The notes beneath the pieces were generated by a model. The model was not told where the DNA came from, searched no databases, and was given only the letters and a program-made list of their open reading frames with translations. The position numbers and the translations under genes are program-made. A stretch of 48,231 nucleotides of DNA, taken from the NCBI GenBank assembly GCA_902786565.1, contig CADACW010000044.1, positions 1 through 48,231 of the forward strand, written 5' to 3'. Positions 32,344 through 40,912 of this stretch are shown in pieces (positions within the stretch are counted from its first letter, which is position 1; each line of letters begins with the position of its first letter). The DNA comes from an uncultured Prevotellaceae bacterium. Its GTDB lineage: Bacteria > Bacteroidota > Bacteroidia > Bacteroidales > Bacteroidaceae.

Positions 32344-33219
32344 TTAAATTTGATACAGTTCGCCTGCCGTCATGCGTAAATACTTGTTGACCGACAGCAG
32401 CGTGCAGAACACCATGATGATGAATCCGAAGCCGAAGATGCAGGCGGCGGTGATGGCCAGTTCGCGCCAAGTGACGATGGTCTCCACGTGCGGCATGTAG
32501 GGGTACAGCCCGTAGCCAATGCCACCCAGCAGCAGACAGGTGAGTATGGCCGAGATGAATCCTACGACGATGGCCTGGCGCAGGAACGGGCGGCGGATGA
32601 ATCCCCACGAGGCCCCCACCAGTTTCATCGTGTGGATGAGGAATCGGCGCGAGTGGATGTTCAGTTGAACGGTGTTGCTGATTAGCGTGTAGCAGATGAA
32701 GATGAGCAGGCCTGCCAGCACCAGCAGAGCGATGCTGACAGATTCCAGAATGTGGTTCATGCCTTCCACCTCGTTCTTGGTGTAGGCCACGTCGACCACC
32801 TTGCGGTCCAGCTTCAGCGTGCCGGCAATCTGCTCCAGCGAGTCGGTGTTGGCATAGTCGGAGACCATCTTCACCGTCAGTTCCGACGAAAACGGGTTGC
32901 CGCCGGCAAACTCGCTGGGGTCCACTCCCATGTCCTGCTTGGCCAAGGCCAAGGCGCTGTCGCGACTGATGTAGCTCACCTCGCGGGCATAGGGCAGGGC
33001 CTCGATGGCGCGTCCCAGGGCGGTGCCGTCGACCGTCGAGACGGTGTCGGCCAGAATGATACTAATCTCAACGTTTTCACGCAGGCTACGCTGCAGGTTG
33101 CGGGCCGTGAGCACCGAGAGCACCACAAGGCCAAGCAGCACCAGCACCATTGTGGTACTGATGCACAGTGTCACCAATTGCAGGCCGTGCCTGCTCTTGC
33201 CGTATTTTCTTCTCTTCAT
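32344..33219 (-). CDS. ftsX: Cell division protein FtsX (permease-like)
   Basis: A 291-residue inner-membrane protein with one N-terminal helix, a periplasmic loop (about 55-160) and three C-terminal helices, the FtsX topology. FtsX works with the ATPase FtsE to activate cell-wall hydrolases at the septum. FtsE is not encoded in this window. ATG 33219 is used; the longer frame would need a TTG. A consensus promoter lies 32 bases upstream. It heads the series ftsX-DUF3098-uppP-truB-queA-folK. Confidence 0.93.
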   Translation of the reverse strand: MKRRKYGKSRHGLQLVTLCISTTMVLVLLGLVVLSVLTARNLQRSLRENVEISIILADTVSTVDGTALGRAIEALPYAREVSYISRDSALALAKQDMGVDPSEFAGGNPFSSELTVKMVSDYANTDSLEQIAGTLKLDRKVVDVAYTKNEVEGMNHILESVSIALLVLAGLLIFICYTLISNTVQLNIHSRRFLIHTMKLVGASWGFIRRPFLRQAIVVGFISAILTCLLLGGIGYGLYPYMPHVETIVTWRELAITAACIFGFGFIIMVFCTLLSVNKYLRMTAGELYQI

Positions 33220-33251
33220 TGTCGGAAGGGCGTAAACCCCCAATGTCGCTG

Positions 33252-33282
33252 CAAAGTTACGATAAAAAGGGGAAACAGCAAA
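33252..33282 (-). promoter_or_regulatory. Promoter of the ftsX operon
   Basis: Minus strand TTTG (33282-33279), 19 bases, TAACTTTG (33259-33252), upstream of ATG 33219. Confidence 0.72.
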
Positions 33283-33353
33283 ATCTTTTCACTCTGTTTA
33301 ACTGACTGTGCAAAAAAATGGCGTCAAAAGGCGGCGGTTAGCCGAATATTTCG

Positions 33354-33361
33354 TATATTTG
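33354..33361 (+). promoter_or_regulatory. -7 element of argC
   Basis: TATATTTG followed by GCAC, 44 bases before the ATG. No clear -33 box at the expected spacing. Confidence 0.5.
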
Positions 33362-33405
33362 CACACTGAAAGCGAAAGTATCCATCAACAAAAGCCATCA
33401 AAACT

Positions 33406-34401
33406 ATGACAAGAATCGGAATTCTTGGTGCGGCAGGCTACACCGGAGGCGAGCTCATCCGCCTGCTGCTGAACCATCCCAGTGCGGAGATTGTCTTCGC
33501 CAACAGTGAGAGCAATGCCGGCAATCTGGTCAGCGATGTGCACGAGGGCCTTTTGGGCGAAACCGACCTGCGCTTCACCAGCGAGATGCCCTTCGAGCAG
33601 GTCGACGTGGTGTTCTTCTGCTTCGGCCATGGCAAGAGCGAGGCATTCTTGCGAGAGCACACCATTCCTGCCCATGTGAAAATCATCGACCTGGCACAGG
33701 ACTTCCGTCTGAAGAGCGACAGTCACGATTACGTCTACGGTCTGCCGGAAATCAACCGCGAGACCATCTGCCAGGCGCAGCATGTGGCCAACCCCGGCTG
33801 CTTTGCCACAGCCATCCAGCTTGCCCTGCTGCCGGCCGCCTATCTGAATCTGCTGAAGGAGGATGTGAGCGTCAATGCCATCACGGGCAGCACCGGCGCA
33901 GGGCAGAAGCCAAGTGCCACCACCCATTTCTCCTGGCGGGCCGACAACCTGAGCATCTACAAGCCCTTCCAGCATCAGCATCTGGCCGAGATACAACAGT
34001 CGCTGCGCCAGGTGCAGGGCTATCTCGATGCCTCCATCGACTTCATCCCTTACCGTGGCCCGTTTGCTCGTGGCATCTTCTGCACCGCCGTGGTGCGTCT
34101 GCCAAAGGGCGGTAGTGCACGTGACGAGGACCAACTGCGCAACGACATTGTCTCGGCCTACAAAGATTTCTATGCCGATGCCGCCTTTACGCACTACAGC
34201 GACAACGCCCTGGACCTGAAGCAGGTGGTGAACACCAACAAGGCGCTGGTGCACTGCGATGTGTTCGGGCAGAAACTGCTCGTCACCAGTTGTATTGACA
34301 ATTTGCTGAAGGGGGCTGTGGGCCAGGCAGTTCAGAACATGAACCTGATGTTCGGCCTCGACGAAAAGGCAGGACTGGGCCTGAAGGCATCTGCCTTCTG
34401 A
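33406..34401 (+). CDS. argC: N-acetyl-gamma-glutamyl-phosphate reductase ArgC
   Basis: A 331-residue NADPH-dependent reductase of arginine biosynthesis. The dinucleotide loop GAAGYTGGELIRLL (about 8-21), the catalytic cysteine in NPGCFATA (about 129-136) and the GSTGAGQKPSATTHF region are clear. Length fits the short ArgC type. No other arg genes are next to it; it converges on rnc with 7 bases between stops. Confidence 0.96.
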   Translation: MTRIGILGAAGYTGGELIRLLLNHPSAEIVFANSESNAGNLVSDVHEGLLGETDLRFTSEMPFEQVDVVFFCFGHGKSEAFLREHTIPAHVKIIDLAQDFRLKSDSHDYVYGLPEINRETICQAQHVANPGCFATAIQLALLPAAYLNLLKEDVSVNAITGSTGAGQKPSATTHFSWRADNLSIYKPFQHQHLAEIQQSLRQVQGYLDASIDFIPYRGPFARGIFCTAVVRLPKGGSARDEDQLRNDIVSAYKDFYADAAFTHYSDNALDLKQVVNTNKALVHCDVFGQKLLVTSCIDNLLKGAVGQAVQNMNLMFGLDEKAGLGLKASAF

Positions 34402-34408
34402 CCCAGTC

Positions 34409-35455
34409 CTACTTTGTCTCGCCCTCTGAGAAAGCGGCGGCTTCGGCCGCTGCAATAATGTCTTCGCGAGAGGGCTCCGCAGGGTTGTGTGTGATGTCTG
34501 AAAGGTCAAACTCGTCGTCGTCGGCTGACGCTTGGGGCTGCTGCGACGGCTTTGGCTTTTGTGACATTTTTGATTTTTGGGGTGCCGCTGAGTCGGCATC
34601 CTTTTTCGGTTGTTCGATGATGAATTCGCGCTCGGCTTTCAGGTCAGGCGGCACGGCCACCGGCTCTTCTTCCATCTTGGTGCGCTCGCTCTTGGCCTGG
34701 AAAATGGCGTCGATGAATTGCGGCTCGCGACGGAGGCGCTCCAGCGTCTCTTTCGACGACACCTGCTGCGCTTCCTTCTTTGAGTAGCCTTGGCCTTTGC
34801 CGCCCTCCACACCTTCTATCAGCACCAGGAATCCGAACACGGGCGACCCCTTGTCGTCGGTTGTCTGCTTCAGCATCTTATACTCCATCCGCACGCGGTT
34901 CTTCTGCGTCCATTCCAGGAGCTTCGACTTGAAGTTCACCTCCTTGTAAGCCACCTTGTCGATGTTCACCATCTGGGCCAGGATGCGCTTCTTCATAAAC
35001 CGCATCACGGCATCGTAGCCCTGGTCCAGATAGATGGCACCTACCAGCGCCTCAAAGGCATTGCCGGCCATATAGCTGTTGTGAGAACGCGGCTGGCCGT
35101 TGCTCTGAATCAGTTCTGAGAGCCCCATCTCCTTGGCCAGTTTGCCCAGCGACTCGCGGCTGACCAGTTTCGAGCGCGTGTTGGTGAGGAACCCCTCACG
35201 CTTGCCTTCAAAGTGCTCGAAAACAATGTGGCCCACGGTGGCATCGAGCAGTGCGTCGCCCAGAAACTCCAGCCGCTCGTTGTGCAGCGGCTTGCCTTTG
35301 TCGTTGCGCTGTCCGCTGCTTTTGTGGGTCAGTGCCAGTTTGTAGTGGCGAATGTCGTTGGGATAAAAGCCTATCACCTGCCTCAACTGACGGCGCAATT
35401 CCTTGTCGTCACGGAAAGGCAGGCGAAGGCATTCAATAATGTCTCTTAGGGTCAT
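34409..35455 (-). CDS. rnc: Ribonuclease III with C-terminal extension
   Basis: A 348-residue double-strand-specific endoribonuclease for rRNA and mRNA processing. The signature NERLEFLGDALLD is at 59-71 and the second acidic site AFEALVGAIYLDQG at 133-146. A double-stranded-RNA-binding domain covers about 172-241. Beyond it is an unusual extension of about 100 residues (245-348), rich in Lys/Glu/Pro/Gln and probably disordered. ATG 35455 overlaps the fabF stop as ATGA, so the gene is coupled to fabF; an upstream in-frame start at 35479 is less likely. Confidence 0.94.
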   Translation of the reverse strand: MTLRDIIECLRLPFRDDKELRRQLRQVIGFYPNDIRHYKLALTHKSSGQRNDKGKPLHNERLEFLGDALLDATVGHIVFEHFEGKREGFLTNTRSKLVSRESLGKLAKEMGLSELIQSNGQPRSHNSYMAGNAFEALVGAIYLDQGYDAVMRFMKKRILAQMVNIDKVAYKEVNFKSKLLEWTQKNRVRMEYKMLKQTTDDKGSPVFGFLVLIEGVEGGKGQGYSKKEAQQVSSKETLERLRREPQFIDAIFQAKSERTKMEEEPVAVPPDLKAEREFIIEQPKKDADSAAPQKSKMSQKPKPSQQPQASADDDEFDLSDITHNPAEPSREDIIAAAEAAAFSEGETK

Positions 35456-36711
35456 ACGTACTTCTTGAACACCACGCATGCGTTGTGACCTCCGAAGCCG
35501 AAGGTGTTGCTCAGGGCGGCACGCACCGTACGTTTCTGGGCCTTGTTGAAGGTGAAGTTCAGGTTGTAGTCAATCTCCGGGTCTTCATCGCCCTCCTCGT
35601 GGTTGATAGTGGGCGGCACCACATCATTCTTCACTGCCAGCACCGAGGCCATTGCCTCAATGGCACCGGCGGCTCCCAGCAGGTGGCCTGTCATCGACTT
35701 GGTGCTGCTGATGTTCAGCTTGTAGGCAGCCTCGCCAAAGACTTCCTTGATGGCCTTTGCCTCGGAGATGTCGCCCACGTGGGTCGATGTGCCGTGCACG
35801 TTGATGTAGTCAATCTCGTCGGGCTTCATGCCGGCATCCTCCAGAGCGTTCTGCATGACCAGCTTGGCGCCCAGGCCCTCGGGGTGCGAGGCGGTGATGT
35901 GGTGGGCGTCGGCGCTCATGCCTGCACCTACCATCTCGGCATAAATCTTGGCGCCACGGGCCTTGGCGTGCTCCAGCTCCTCTAGGATGAGGCATCCTGC
36001 ACCCTCGGCCATGACAAAGCCGTCGCGGCTGGCGCTGAATGGGCGGCTGGCCTTCTCAGGCTCGTCGTTGCGGGTCGACAGGGCGTGCATGGCGTTGAAT
36101 CCGCCCACGCCGCAGGCGCAGATGGCTGCCTCGGCACCACCGGCCAGAATGATGTTGGCCTTGCCCAGACGGATCAGGTTGAAGGCGTCGGCCAGGGCAT
36201 TCGACGACGAAGCGCAGGCCGAAGCGGTTATATAGTTGGGGCCGTGGAAGCCGTACATGATAGAAATCTGGCCGGCGGCAATGTCGGCAATCATCTTCGG
36301 GATGAAGAAGGGATTGAACTTGGGGCCGTCGGCCTCGTGCGTACTATAGTAGCCCACCTCCTCTTCAAAGGTCTTGATGCCACCGATGCCCACACCGTAG
36401 ACCACGCCGATGCGGTTCTTGTCTTCTTGCTCCAAGTTCATGGCGCTGTCTTCCACAGCCTGCTTGGCGGCAATCAGTGCCAGCTGTGTGTAACGGTCCA
36501 TCTTGCGGGCCTCTTTGCGGTCCAGATAGTCGCCCACGTTGAGGTTTTTCACCTCGCAGGCGAACTTTGTCTTAAATTTGCTTGCGTCGAAATTCGTGAT
36601 GGGGGCTGCACCGCTGACACCAGCCAGGAGGTTGTTCCACATCTCCTCAGGGGTGTTGCCCACGGGCGTAACGGCTCCAAGTCCTGTCACGACAACTCTT
36701 TTCAATTCCAT
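35452..36711 (-). CDS. fabF: Beta-ketoacyl-[acyl-carrier-protein] synthase II FabF
   Basis: A 419-residue condensing enzyme of type II fatty-acid elongation. The active-site cysteine is C166 in SACASSSNAL, with histidines in NVHGTSTHVGD (about 308) and SMTGHLLGAAG (about 345). It partners with the acyl carrier protein encoded just upstream. A strong hairpin pair lies in the 98-base gap after acpP. rnc follows with a 4-base overlap, a conserved acpP-fabF-rnc order. Confidence 0.97.
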   Translation of the reverse strand: MELKRVVVTGLGAVTPVGNTPEEMWNNLLAGVSGAAPITNFDASKFKTKFACEVKNLNVGDYLDRKEARKMDRYTQLALIAAKQAVEDSAMNLEQEDKNRIGVVYGVGIGGIKTFEEEVGYYSTHEADGPKFNPFFIPKMIADIAAGQISIMYGFHGPNYITASACASSSNALADAFNLIRLGKANIILAGGAEAAICACGVGGFNAMHALSTRNDEPEKASRPFSASRDGFVMAEGAGCLILEELEHAKARGAKIYAEMVGAGMSADAHHITASHPEGLGAKLVMQNALEDAGMKPDEIDYINVHGTSTHVGDISEAKAIKEVFGEAAYKLNISSTKSMTGHLLGAAGAIEAMASVLAVKNDVVPPTINHEEGDEDPEIDYNLNFTFNKAQKRTVRAALSNTFGFGGHNACVVFKKYV

Positions 36712-36744
36712 AATATCATTGTTTTACCCTTGCAGATTATACGA

Positions 36745-36803
36745 GTTGAGGGTCTGAATAGAACTTTCGCCTGTTCAGACCCTCAACCCCCTCTTTCGGG
36801 GGG
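36745..36803 (-). terminator. Intercistronic hairpins between acpP and fabF
   Basis: A perfect 14-bp stem (36745-36758 with 36774-36787, core TTGAGGGTCTGAA) is preceded on the mRNA by a shorter CCCCC/GGGGGG stem (36787-36803). No long T-run follows, so it may be a partial terminator or an mRNA-stabilising structure that sets acpP above fabF expression. Confidence 0.6.
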
Positions 36804-36809
36804 CTCTGC

Positions 36810-37046
36810 TTATTTCAGGTTCTCCTCAATATAGGCAATTGCATCGGCCACTGTGCCAATCTTCTCTGCCTTGTCGTCGGGAATACTGACGCCAAACTCC
36901 TTCTCAAACTCCATGATAAGCTCGACGGTATCGAGAGAATCGGCACCCAGGTCGTTGGTGAAGCTTGCTTCGGGGCGAACTTCGGCCTCGTCAACACCCA
37001 GTTTGTCTACAATAATTGCCTTTACTTTGCTTTCAATTTCTGACAT
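36810..37046 (-). CDS. acpP: Acyl carrier protein AcpP
   Basis: A 78-residue acidic carrier protein. The phosphopantetheine attachment serine is S37 in [12 protein letters not shown]. It carries growing acyl chains for fatty-acid synthesis. First gene of the acpP-fabF-rnc unit, with its own promoter. Confidence 0.98.
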   Translation of the reverse strand: MSEIESKVKAIIVDKLGVDEAEVRPEASFTNDLGADSLDTVELIMEFEKEFGVSIPDDKAEKIGTVADAIAYIEENLK

Positions 37047-37110
37047 GATTTTTCTTTTTTAATGTTAATAATAAATTGTTATTTTTCTTGCGTTCCTTGA
37101 AAATCGGGTG

Positions 37111-37142
37111 CAAAGTAACTCAATTTCTCCCAATTACGCAAA
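37111..37142 (-). promoter_or_regulatory. Promoter of acpP-fabF-rnc
   Basis: Minus strand TTTG (37142-37139), 20 bases, TTACTTTG (37118-37111), one base off consensus; 65 bases before the ATG. Confidence 0.6.
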
Positions 37143-37234
37143 TTTTTTGGCATAAAACTGCCCTCTGTGTGCACACACAAGGGTTAGTTGTGCACTTTTT
37201 TTACCTTTTTTTTCGTTTTTCTGCCGTTTAGTGC

Positions 37235-37242
37235 TACCTTTG
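37235..37242 (+). promoter_or_regulatory. -7 element of the MATE exporter gene
   Basis: TACCTTTG, 24 bases before ATG 37267. It shows that the upstream in-frame ATG at 37231 is not used. Confidence 0.55.
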
Positions 37243-37266
37243 CAGCCGCAAATCGTTTTGGAACGG

Positions 37267-38595
37267 ATGAAGGCTATCGACCGCGAAATATGGCGTCTGA
37301 CCCTGCCCAGCATCGTGACCAATATCACGGTGCCCCTGTTGGGTCTATGCGACGTGACCGTCATGGGCCATGTGGGGGGCGCCACGCACATCGGCGCCAT
37401 TGCCGTGGGGTCGATGATTTTCAACGTGATGTACTGGCTTTTCGGCTTTCTGCGCATGGGCACCAGCGGTCTCACGGCCCAGGCCTACGGCAGACAGAGC
37501 GTAAGCGGCGGCGACGGCAGCCAGCCTTCCACCTCCGACATTCTGCAGGGCAGCCTGCTGTCGGCACTCCTGCTTGGCGTGGCCATTGTGGTGCTGCAAG
37601 TGCCGCTCCAGTTGCTCACGTTCTGGCTGATGCAGCCCACGCCCGATGTCAGCGCGCTGTGCACACCATATTATTACACGTGTGTATGGGGAGCGCCTGC
37701 CGTGTTGGGCCTTTACGCCTTGACGGGCTGGCTGGTGGGCATGCAGGACACACGCCTGCCCATGCTGATTGCCATTGGCCAGAACGTGGTCAACATTCTG
37801 GCCTCGCTGCTGCTTGTGCTGGTCTTCCACCTTGGGGTGCAGGGTGTGGCCCTTGGCACACTCATAGCCCAGTGGGCCGGTTTCGCCTTTGCCGTGGGGT
37901 GCATCCTGCGCAGCAACAAGCTGAAGGCCGCGGGCCACTGGCGGCTGAAGTTCGGGGCCCGGCACTTTGCTGCCCACTTTTCGCTGCTTGCCAATGGCAG
38001 GGTCTATCTCGAAATCTTCCTGCGCACGGTGTGCCTGGTCGCCGTCAATCTCTATTTTACCTCGGCCGGAGCTGCGCAGGGGGCGGATATCTTGGCTGCC
38101 AATACGCTGCTGATGCAGCTGTTCACCCTGTTCAGCTATGTCATGGACGGGCTGGCCTTTTCCGGCGAGGCCCTGGTCGGAAAAAGCTACGGTGCCGCCG
38201 ACCAGCGTCAGCAGCGCCTTACTGTTGGCCACCTCTTTGCCTGGGGCGGCGGTGTTGCCGCGCTTTTCACCGCGGCTTACTGGATAGGGGGCACTGCTTT
38301 CCTCGGTCTGCTCACGTCCGATGCTCAGGTGGTGGACACCGCTGCCGCTTATCTGCCGTGGGCAGTCCTCATCCCCGTGGCTGGCACGGCCGCATTTGTC
38401 TGGGATGGAGTCTTCGTCGGCATCACCGCCACGAGGGGCATGCTCTGGGCCTGTCTGGTGGCGGCCGTCTGCTTCTTTGCCATCTATCTGCTACTGTCCC
38501 CCAGTCTGCACAACCACGCTCTATGGCTCGCCCTCATCGTCTACTTGGCCGTGAGGGGCATCGTGCAGACCATCTACTTCAGAAGCCTGAATTAG
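37267..38595 (+). CDS. MATE family efflux transporter (DinF-like)
   Basis: A 442-residue inner-membrane exporter with about twelve hydrophobic helices in two related halves. N-terminal motifs IWRLTLPSIVTNITVPLLGLCDVTVMGHVGG are typical of the MATE/DinF group. It exports organic cations or drugs with sodium or proton influx; the substrate is unknown. It is divergent from acpP and followed by a half-copy of a hairpin repeat and then the Rpn nuclease gene. ATG 37267 follows a promoter -7 box. Confidence 0.92.
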   Translation: MKAIDREIWRLTLPSIVTNITVPLLGLCDVTVMGHVGGATHIGAIAVGSMIFNVMYWLFGFLRMGTSGLTAQAYGRQSVSGGDGSQPSTSDILQGSLLSALLLGVAIVVLQVPLQLLTFWLMQPTPDVSALCTPYYYTCVWGAPAVLGLYALTGWLVGMQDTRLPMLIAIGQNVVNILASLLLVLVFHLGVQGVALGTLIAQWAGFAFAVGCILRSNKLKAAGHWRLKFGARHFAAHFSLLANGRVYLEIFLRTVCLVAVNLYFTSAGAAQGADILAANTLLMQLFTLFSYVMDGLAFSGEALVGKSYGAADQRQQRLTVGHLFAWGGGVAALFTAAYWIGGTAFLGLLTSDAQVVDTAAAYLPWAVLIPVAGTAAFVWDGVFVGITATRGMLWACLVAAVCFFAIYLLLSPSLHNHALWLALIVYLAVRGIVQTIYFRSLN

Positions 38596-38626
38596 CTGTG
38601 CTGCAACAAAAAAGATTTTCAATCAC

Positions 38627-38657
38627 TTGGCGGTTCGGGGATTTTTCCGTAACTTTG
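38627..38657 (+). promoter_or_regulatory. Half hairpin repeat fused to the promoter of the Rpn nuclease gene
   Basis: TTGGCGGTTCGGGGATTT (38627-38644), the right half of the repeat seen whole at 40815 and 46405, runs into TAACTTTG (38650-38657), the -7 box 21 bases before the ATG. The left arm is degenerate. Confidence 0.65.
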
Positions 38658-38678
38658 CCCGTGAAAACGTAATATGCG

Positions 38679-39668
38679 ATGATTATGAAAGTAGCAAACC
38701 CCATTTACGACGTAGTGTTTAAGTATCTGATGGAGGACGAGCGCATAGCCCGCACCATCCTCTCCGCCCTGCTGAAGAAGGACGTGGTTCGCGTGGAGAT
38801 GCGCGCCCATGAGTACAGCAATGACGAGCGCGACTCGCTGTCGGTGTTCCGCATCGACTTCGGTGCCACCGTCAGGGACGCTGATGGCGTTGAGAGCCTG
38901 ACCCTGGTTGAGTTGCAGAAGACCTGGGTGGAGACGGAGACGCTTCGCTTCCGCCAGTACCTTGGCGTGCAGTACCGCAGTCCCAAGAATGTGAGGGACG
39001 GCTATGCCGTTCCCATGGTGGCCATCTATCTGCTGGGCCACAAGGTGGGCGCCATCGAGGAGCCGGTGCTCTATGTGAGCCACGACTGCCGCGACTACTA
39101 TGAGCGTCGAGTGGAGAAAGGTCTGCCAGACCCCTTCGTCGAGAGCCTGACGCACGACAGTATCATCGTTCAGATACCTCGTCTGCACGGGCAGATAAAC
39201 AACCGTCTGGACAAGGTGCTGAGCATCTTCGACCAGAGCCGCCGCGACTGCGACGACGAGCAGCTGCTGAGCATTGACGAGCGTGCCTACTCTGACGACA
39301 GCGACATGGAGCGCATCCTTCACCGCCTGACGATGGCAGCTGCCGATGCCGATATGCGTCACCGCATGGATGTGGAGGATGAGTATTTCTCCATCATTGA
39401 GAAGCGCGACACCGAGATACTGATGAAAGACAAGCAGCTGGCCGAGAAGAATGTGCAGCTGGCTGAGAAAACTGAGCAGCTGGCCGAGAAGAATGTGCAG
39501 CTGGCTGAGAAAACTGAGCAGCTGGCCGAGAAAACTGAGCAGCTACTGCAGCAGCAGGCCATCCTGCGGAAGTCGGTGCTGGCCCTGAAAGCTGCGATGA
39601 CCACGGAGCAGATAGCCGCCACGCTGGGCATCACTACAGACGAGGTGGAGCGGCTGTCGAAAGAATGA
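38679..39668 (+). CDS. Rpn family recombination-promoting nuclease / PD-(D/E)XK putative transposase
   Basis: A 329-residue protein of the PDDEXK_2/Rpn family, multi-copy in Bacteroidales. Opening motif NPIYDVVFKYLMED (7-20). The nuclease core is D60 (FRIDFGA) and E78-L-Q80 (LVELQK), the ExQ variant usual for this family. The linker (253-287) is five perfect heptads of QLAEK(NV/TE), probably a coiled coil. The tail MTTEQIAATLGITTDEVERL is helix-turn-helix-like. Rpn proteins in E. coli cut DNA and stimulate RecA-independent recombination (family knowledge). Either ATG 38679 or 38685 could start it. It has its own promoter and is probably accessory. Confidence 0.88.
   Translation: MIMKVANPIYDVVFKYLMEDERIARTILSALLKKDVVRVEMRAHEYSNDERDSLSVFRIDFGATVRDADGVESLTLVELQKTWVETETLRFRQYLGVQYRSPKNVRDGYAVPMVAIYLLGHKVGAIEEPVLYVSHDCRDYYERRVEKGLPDPFVESLTHDSIIVQIPRLHGQINNRLDKVLSIFDQSRRDCDDEQLLSIDERAYSDDSDMERILHRLTMAAADADMRHRMDVEDEYFSIIEKRDTEILMKDKQLAEKNVQLAEKTEQLAEKNVQLAEKTEQLAEKTEQLLQQQAILRKSVLALKAAMTTEQIAATLGITTDEVERLSKE
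39435..39539 (+). repeat. Five 21-bp in-frame repeats in the Rpn gene
   Basis: Five units starting CAGCTGGC encode heptads QLAEKNV or QLAEKTE in the order NV, TE, NV, TE, TE. The near-identical DNA suggests recent expansion. Confidence 0.9.
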
Positions 39669-39727
39669 CATCTGGGCCATTCTTTCGTGATATGAAGTTT
39701 TTACTATACTAATAAAATATTCTGATT

Positions 39728-40768
39728 ATGAAACGAAGACTATTCCTTCTGTTAGCCCTTGCGCTGATGAGCGTGGGGCTGAACGCCCAGGTGCTGGTGT
39801 TCCACCTGCCCAACGGCGAAATCTCCACGGTGGCCATGCCCTGCACCTTCACCTATTCGGCCAGCGGCGACAAACTCATCATCGACGGCAGCGGCACGCA
39901 CATTGAGTTGCAGCGCGACCGCATTCTGGCCATGACCTACCGCGCCAACCGAGGCGACAGCAATGGCGACATGCGGGTGGACGTGGGCGACATTGCCACC
40001 GTCATCAGCATTATGGCCGGCACACAGGACGGTAATGACCCGGACCCCGGAATCAAGCCCGACGACCCGCAGACGGAACCCAACCTTGGAAATGCGCCCC
40101 AAGGCACGGTGGCAGTGGACCTGGGCCTGCCAAGCGGCACGCTGTGGGCCAACATGAACGTGGGGGCCACGTCGCCAACCGACTACGGCAAGTTCTTCGC
40201 CTGGGGTGAGACCACGGGCTACACCAGCAACACCAGCGATGGGTGGTTCGACTGGGCCTCGTACAAGTGGATGACAAGCGGGAAGTCCAGCTTGGAGTGG
40301 GTCAACAAGTATCAGGTGGCCGACGGACAGACCGATTGCTGCTGGTACCAGGCCAACAGCTTCACTCAGGAGTACGATTTCGTGGGCGACGGCCTCTCCG
40401 TGCTTCTGCCTGAGGATGATGCCGCCACGGCCAGCTGGGCGGGCGACTGGTGTATGCCCACCTACGAGGATTTCGTGGAGCTGAAGGACAACACCACCCA
40501 GGAGTGGATAACCTTCGCCGGGGTGAGCGGCATGAAGTTCACCAGCAAGGCCGAGGGTAACACCAACTCCGTCTTCTTCCCCGCTGCAGGCAACCGCTAC
40601 GGTGCCTCGCTCAGCGGTCAGGGTACGAAGGGCTACTATTGGTTGGCGACGGTCTACCCGTCGGGCTCGTACTACGCCCGTTTCCTGTACTTCGGTTTGG
40701 GAGCTGTGAGCACGGGCGGCAACTACCGCTACCGCGGGCAGAGTGTTCGCCCTGTGCTCAAGAACTGA
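39728..40768 (+). CDS. Secreted FISUMP-domain protein with dockerin-like segment
   Basis: A 346-residue secreted protein. The signal peptide ends near LNAQ (21). A beta-rich part (22-72) is followed by a dockerin-like calcium loop GDSNGDMRVDVGDIATVISIMAG (77-99) and a Pro/Asp linker. The FISUMP domain begins at VDLGLPSGTLWANMNVGA (130-147) and includes FFAWGETTGY and the closing YRYRGQSVRPV. FISUMP proteins are abundant on Bacteroidetes surfaces and of unknown function. No consensus promoter was seen in the 59 bases upstream. Confidence 0.85.
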   Translation: MKRRLFLLLALALMSVGLNAQVLVFHLPNGEISTVAMPCTFTYSASGDKLIIDGSGTHIELQRDRILAMTYRANRGDSNGDMRVDVGDIATVISIMAGTQDGNDPDPGIKPDDPQTEPNLGNAPQGTVAVDLGLPSGTLWANMNVGATSPTDYGKFFAWGETTGYTSNTSDGWFDWASYKWMTSGKSSLEWVNKYQVADGQTDCCWYQANSFTQEYDFVGDGLSVLLPEDDAATASWAGDWCMPTYEDFVELKDNTTQEWITFAGVSGMKFTSKAEGNTNSVFFPAAGNRYGASLSGQGTKGYYWLATVYPSGSYYARFLYFGLGAVSTGGNYRYRGQSVRPVLKN

Positions 40769-40814
40769 CGTGCATCCTTTGCAGGTCCCCTCAGCGAAGA
40801 GCATTGTTCATAGC

Positions 40815-40847
40815 AAATCCCCGAATCGTTTGGCGGTTCGGGGATTT
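40815..40847. repeat. Hairpin repeat AAATCCCCGAA...TTCGGGGATTT, full copy
   Basis: Perfect 11-bp arms around an 11-base loop that contains TTGGCGG. It lies 46 bases after the FISUMP gene stop and may terminate it. It is related to 46405-46441 and to the half copy at 38627. Confidence 0.85.
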
Positions 40848-40912
40848 CTTCGAAACTATCCCCTCTTCCCCCCGCCCCAGTAACCTATTACAGGGGCTGG
40901 GGTAAGCTTATT

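Noticed and set aside
37188-38672. 494-codon alternative frame over the MATE gene
   Set aside because: Same strand but another frame; Arg/His/Ala-rich composition without hydrophobic helices, whereas the chosen frame is a normal MATE protein.
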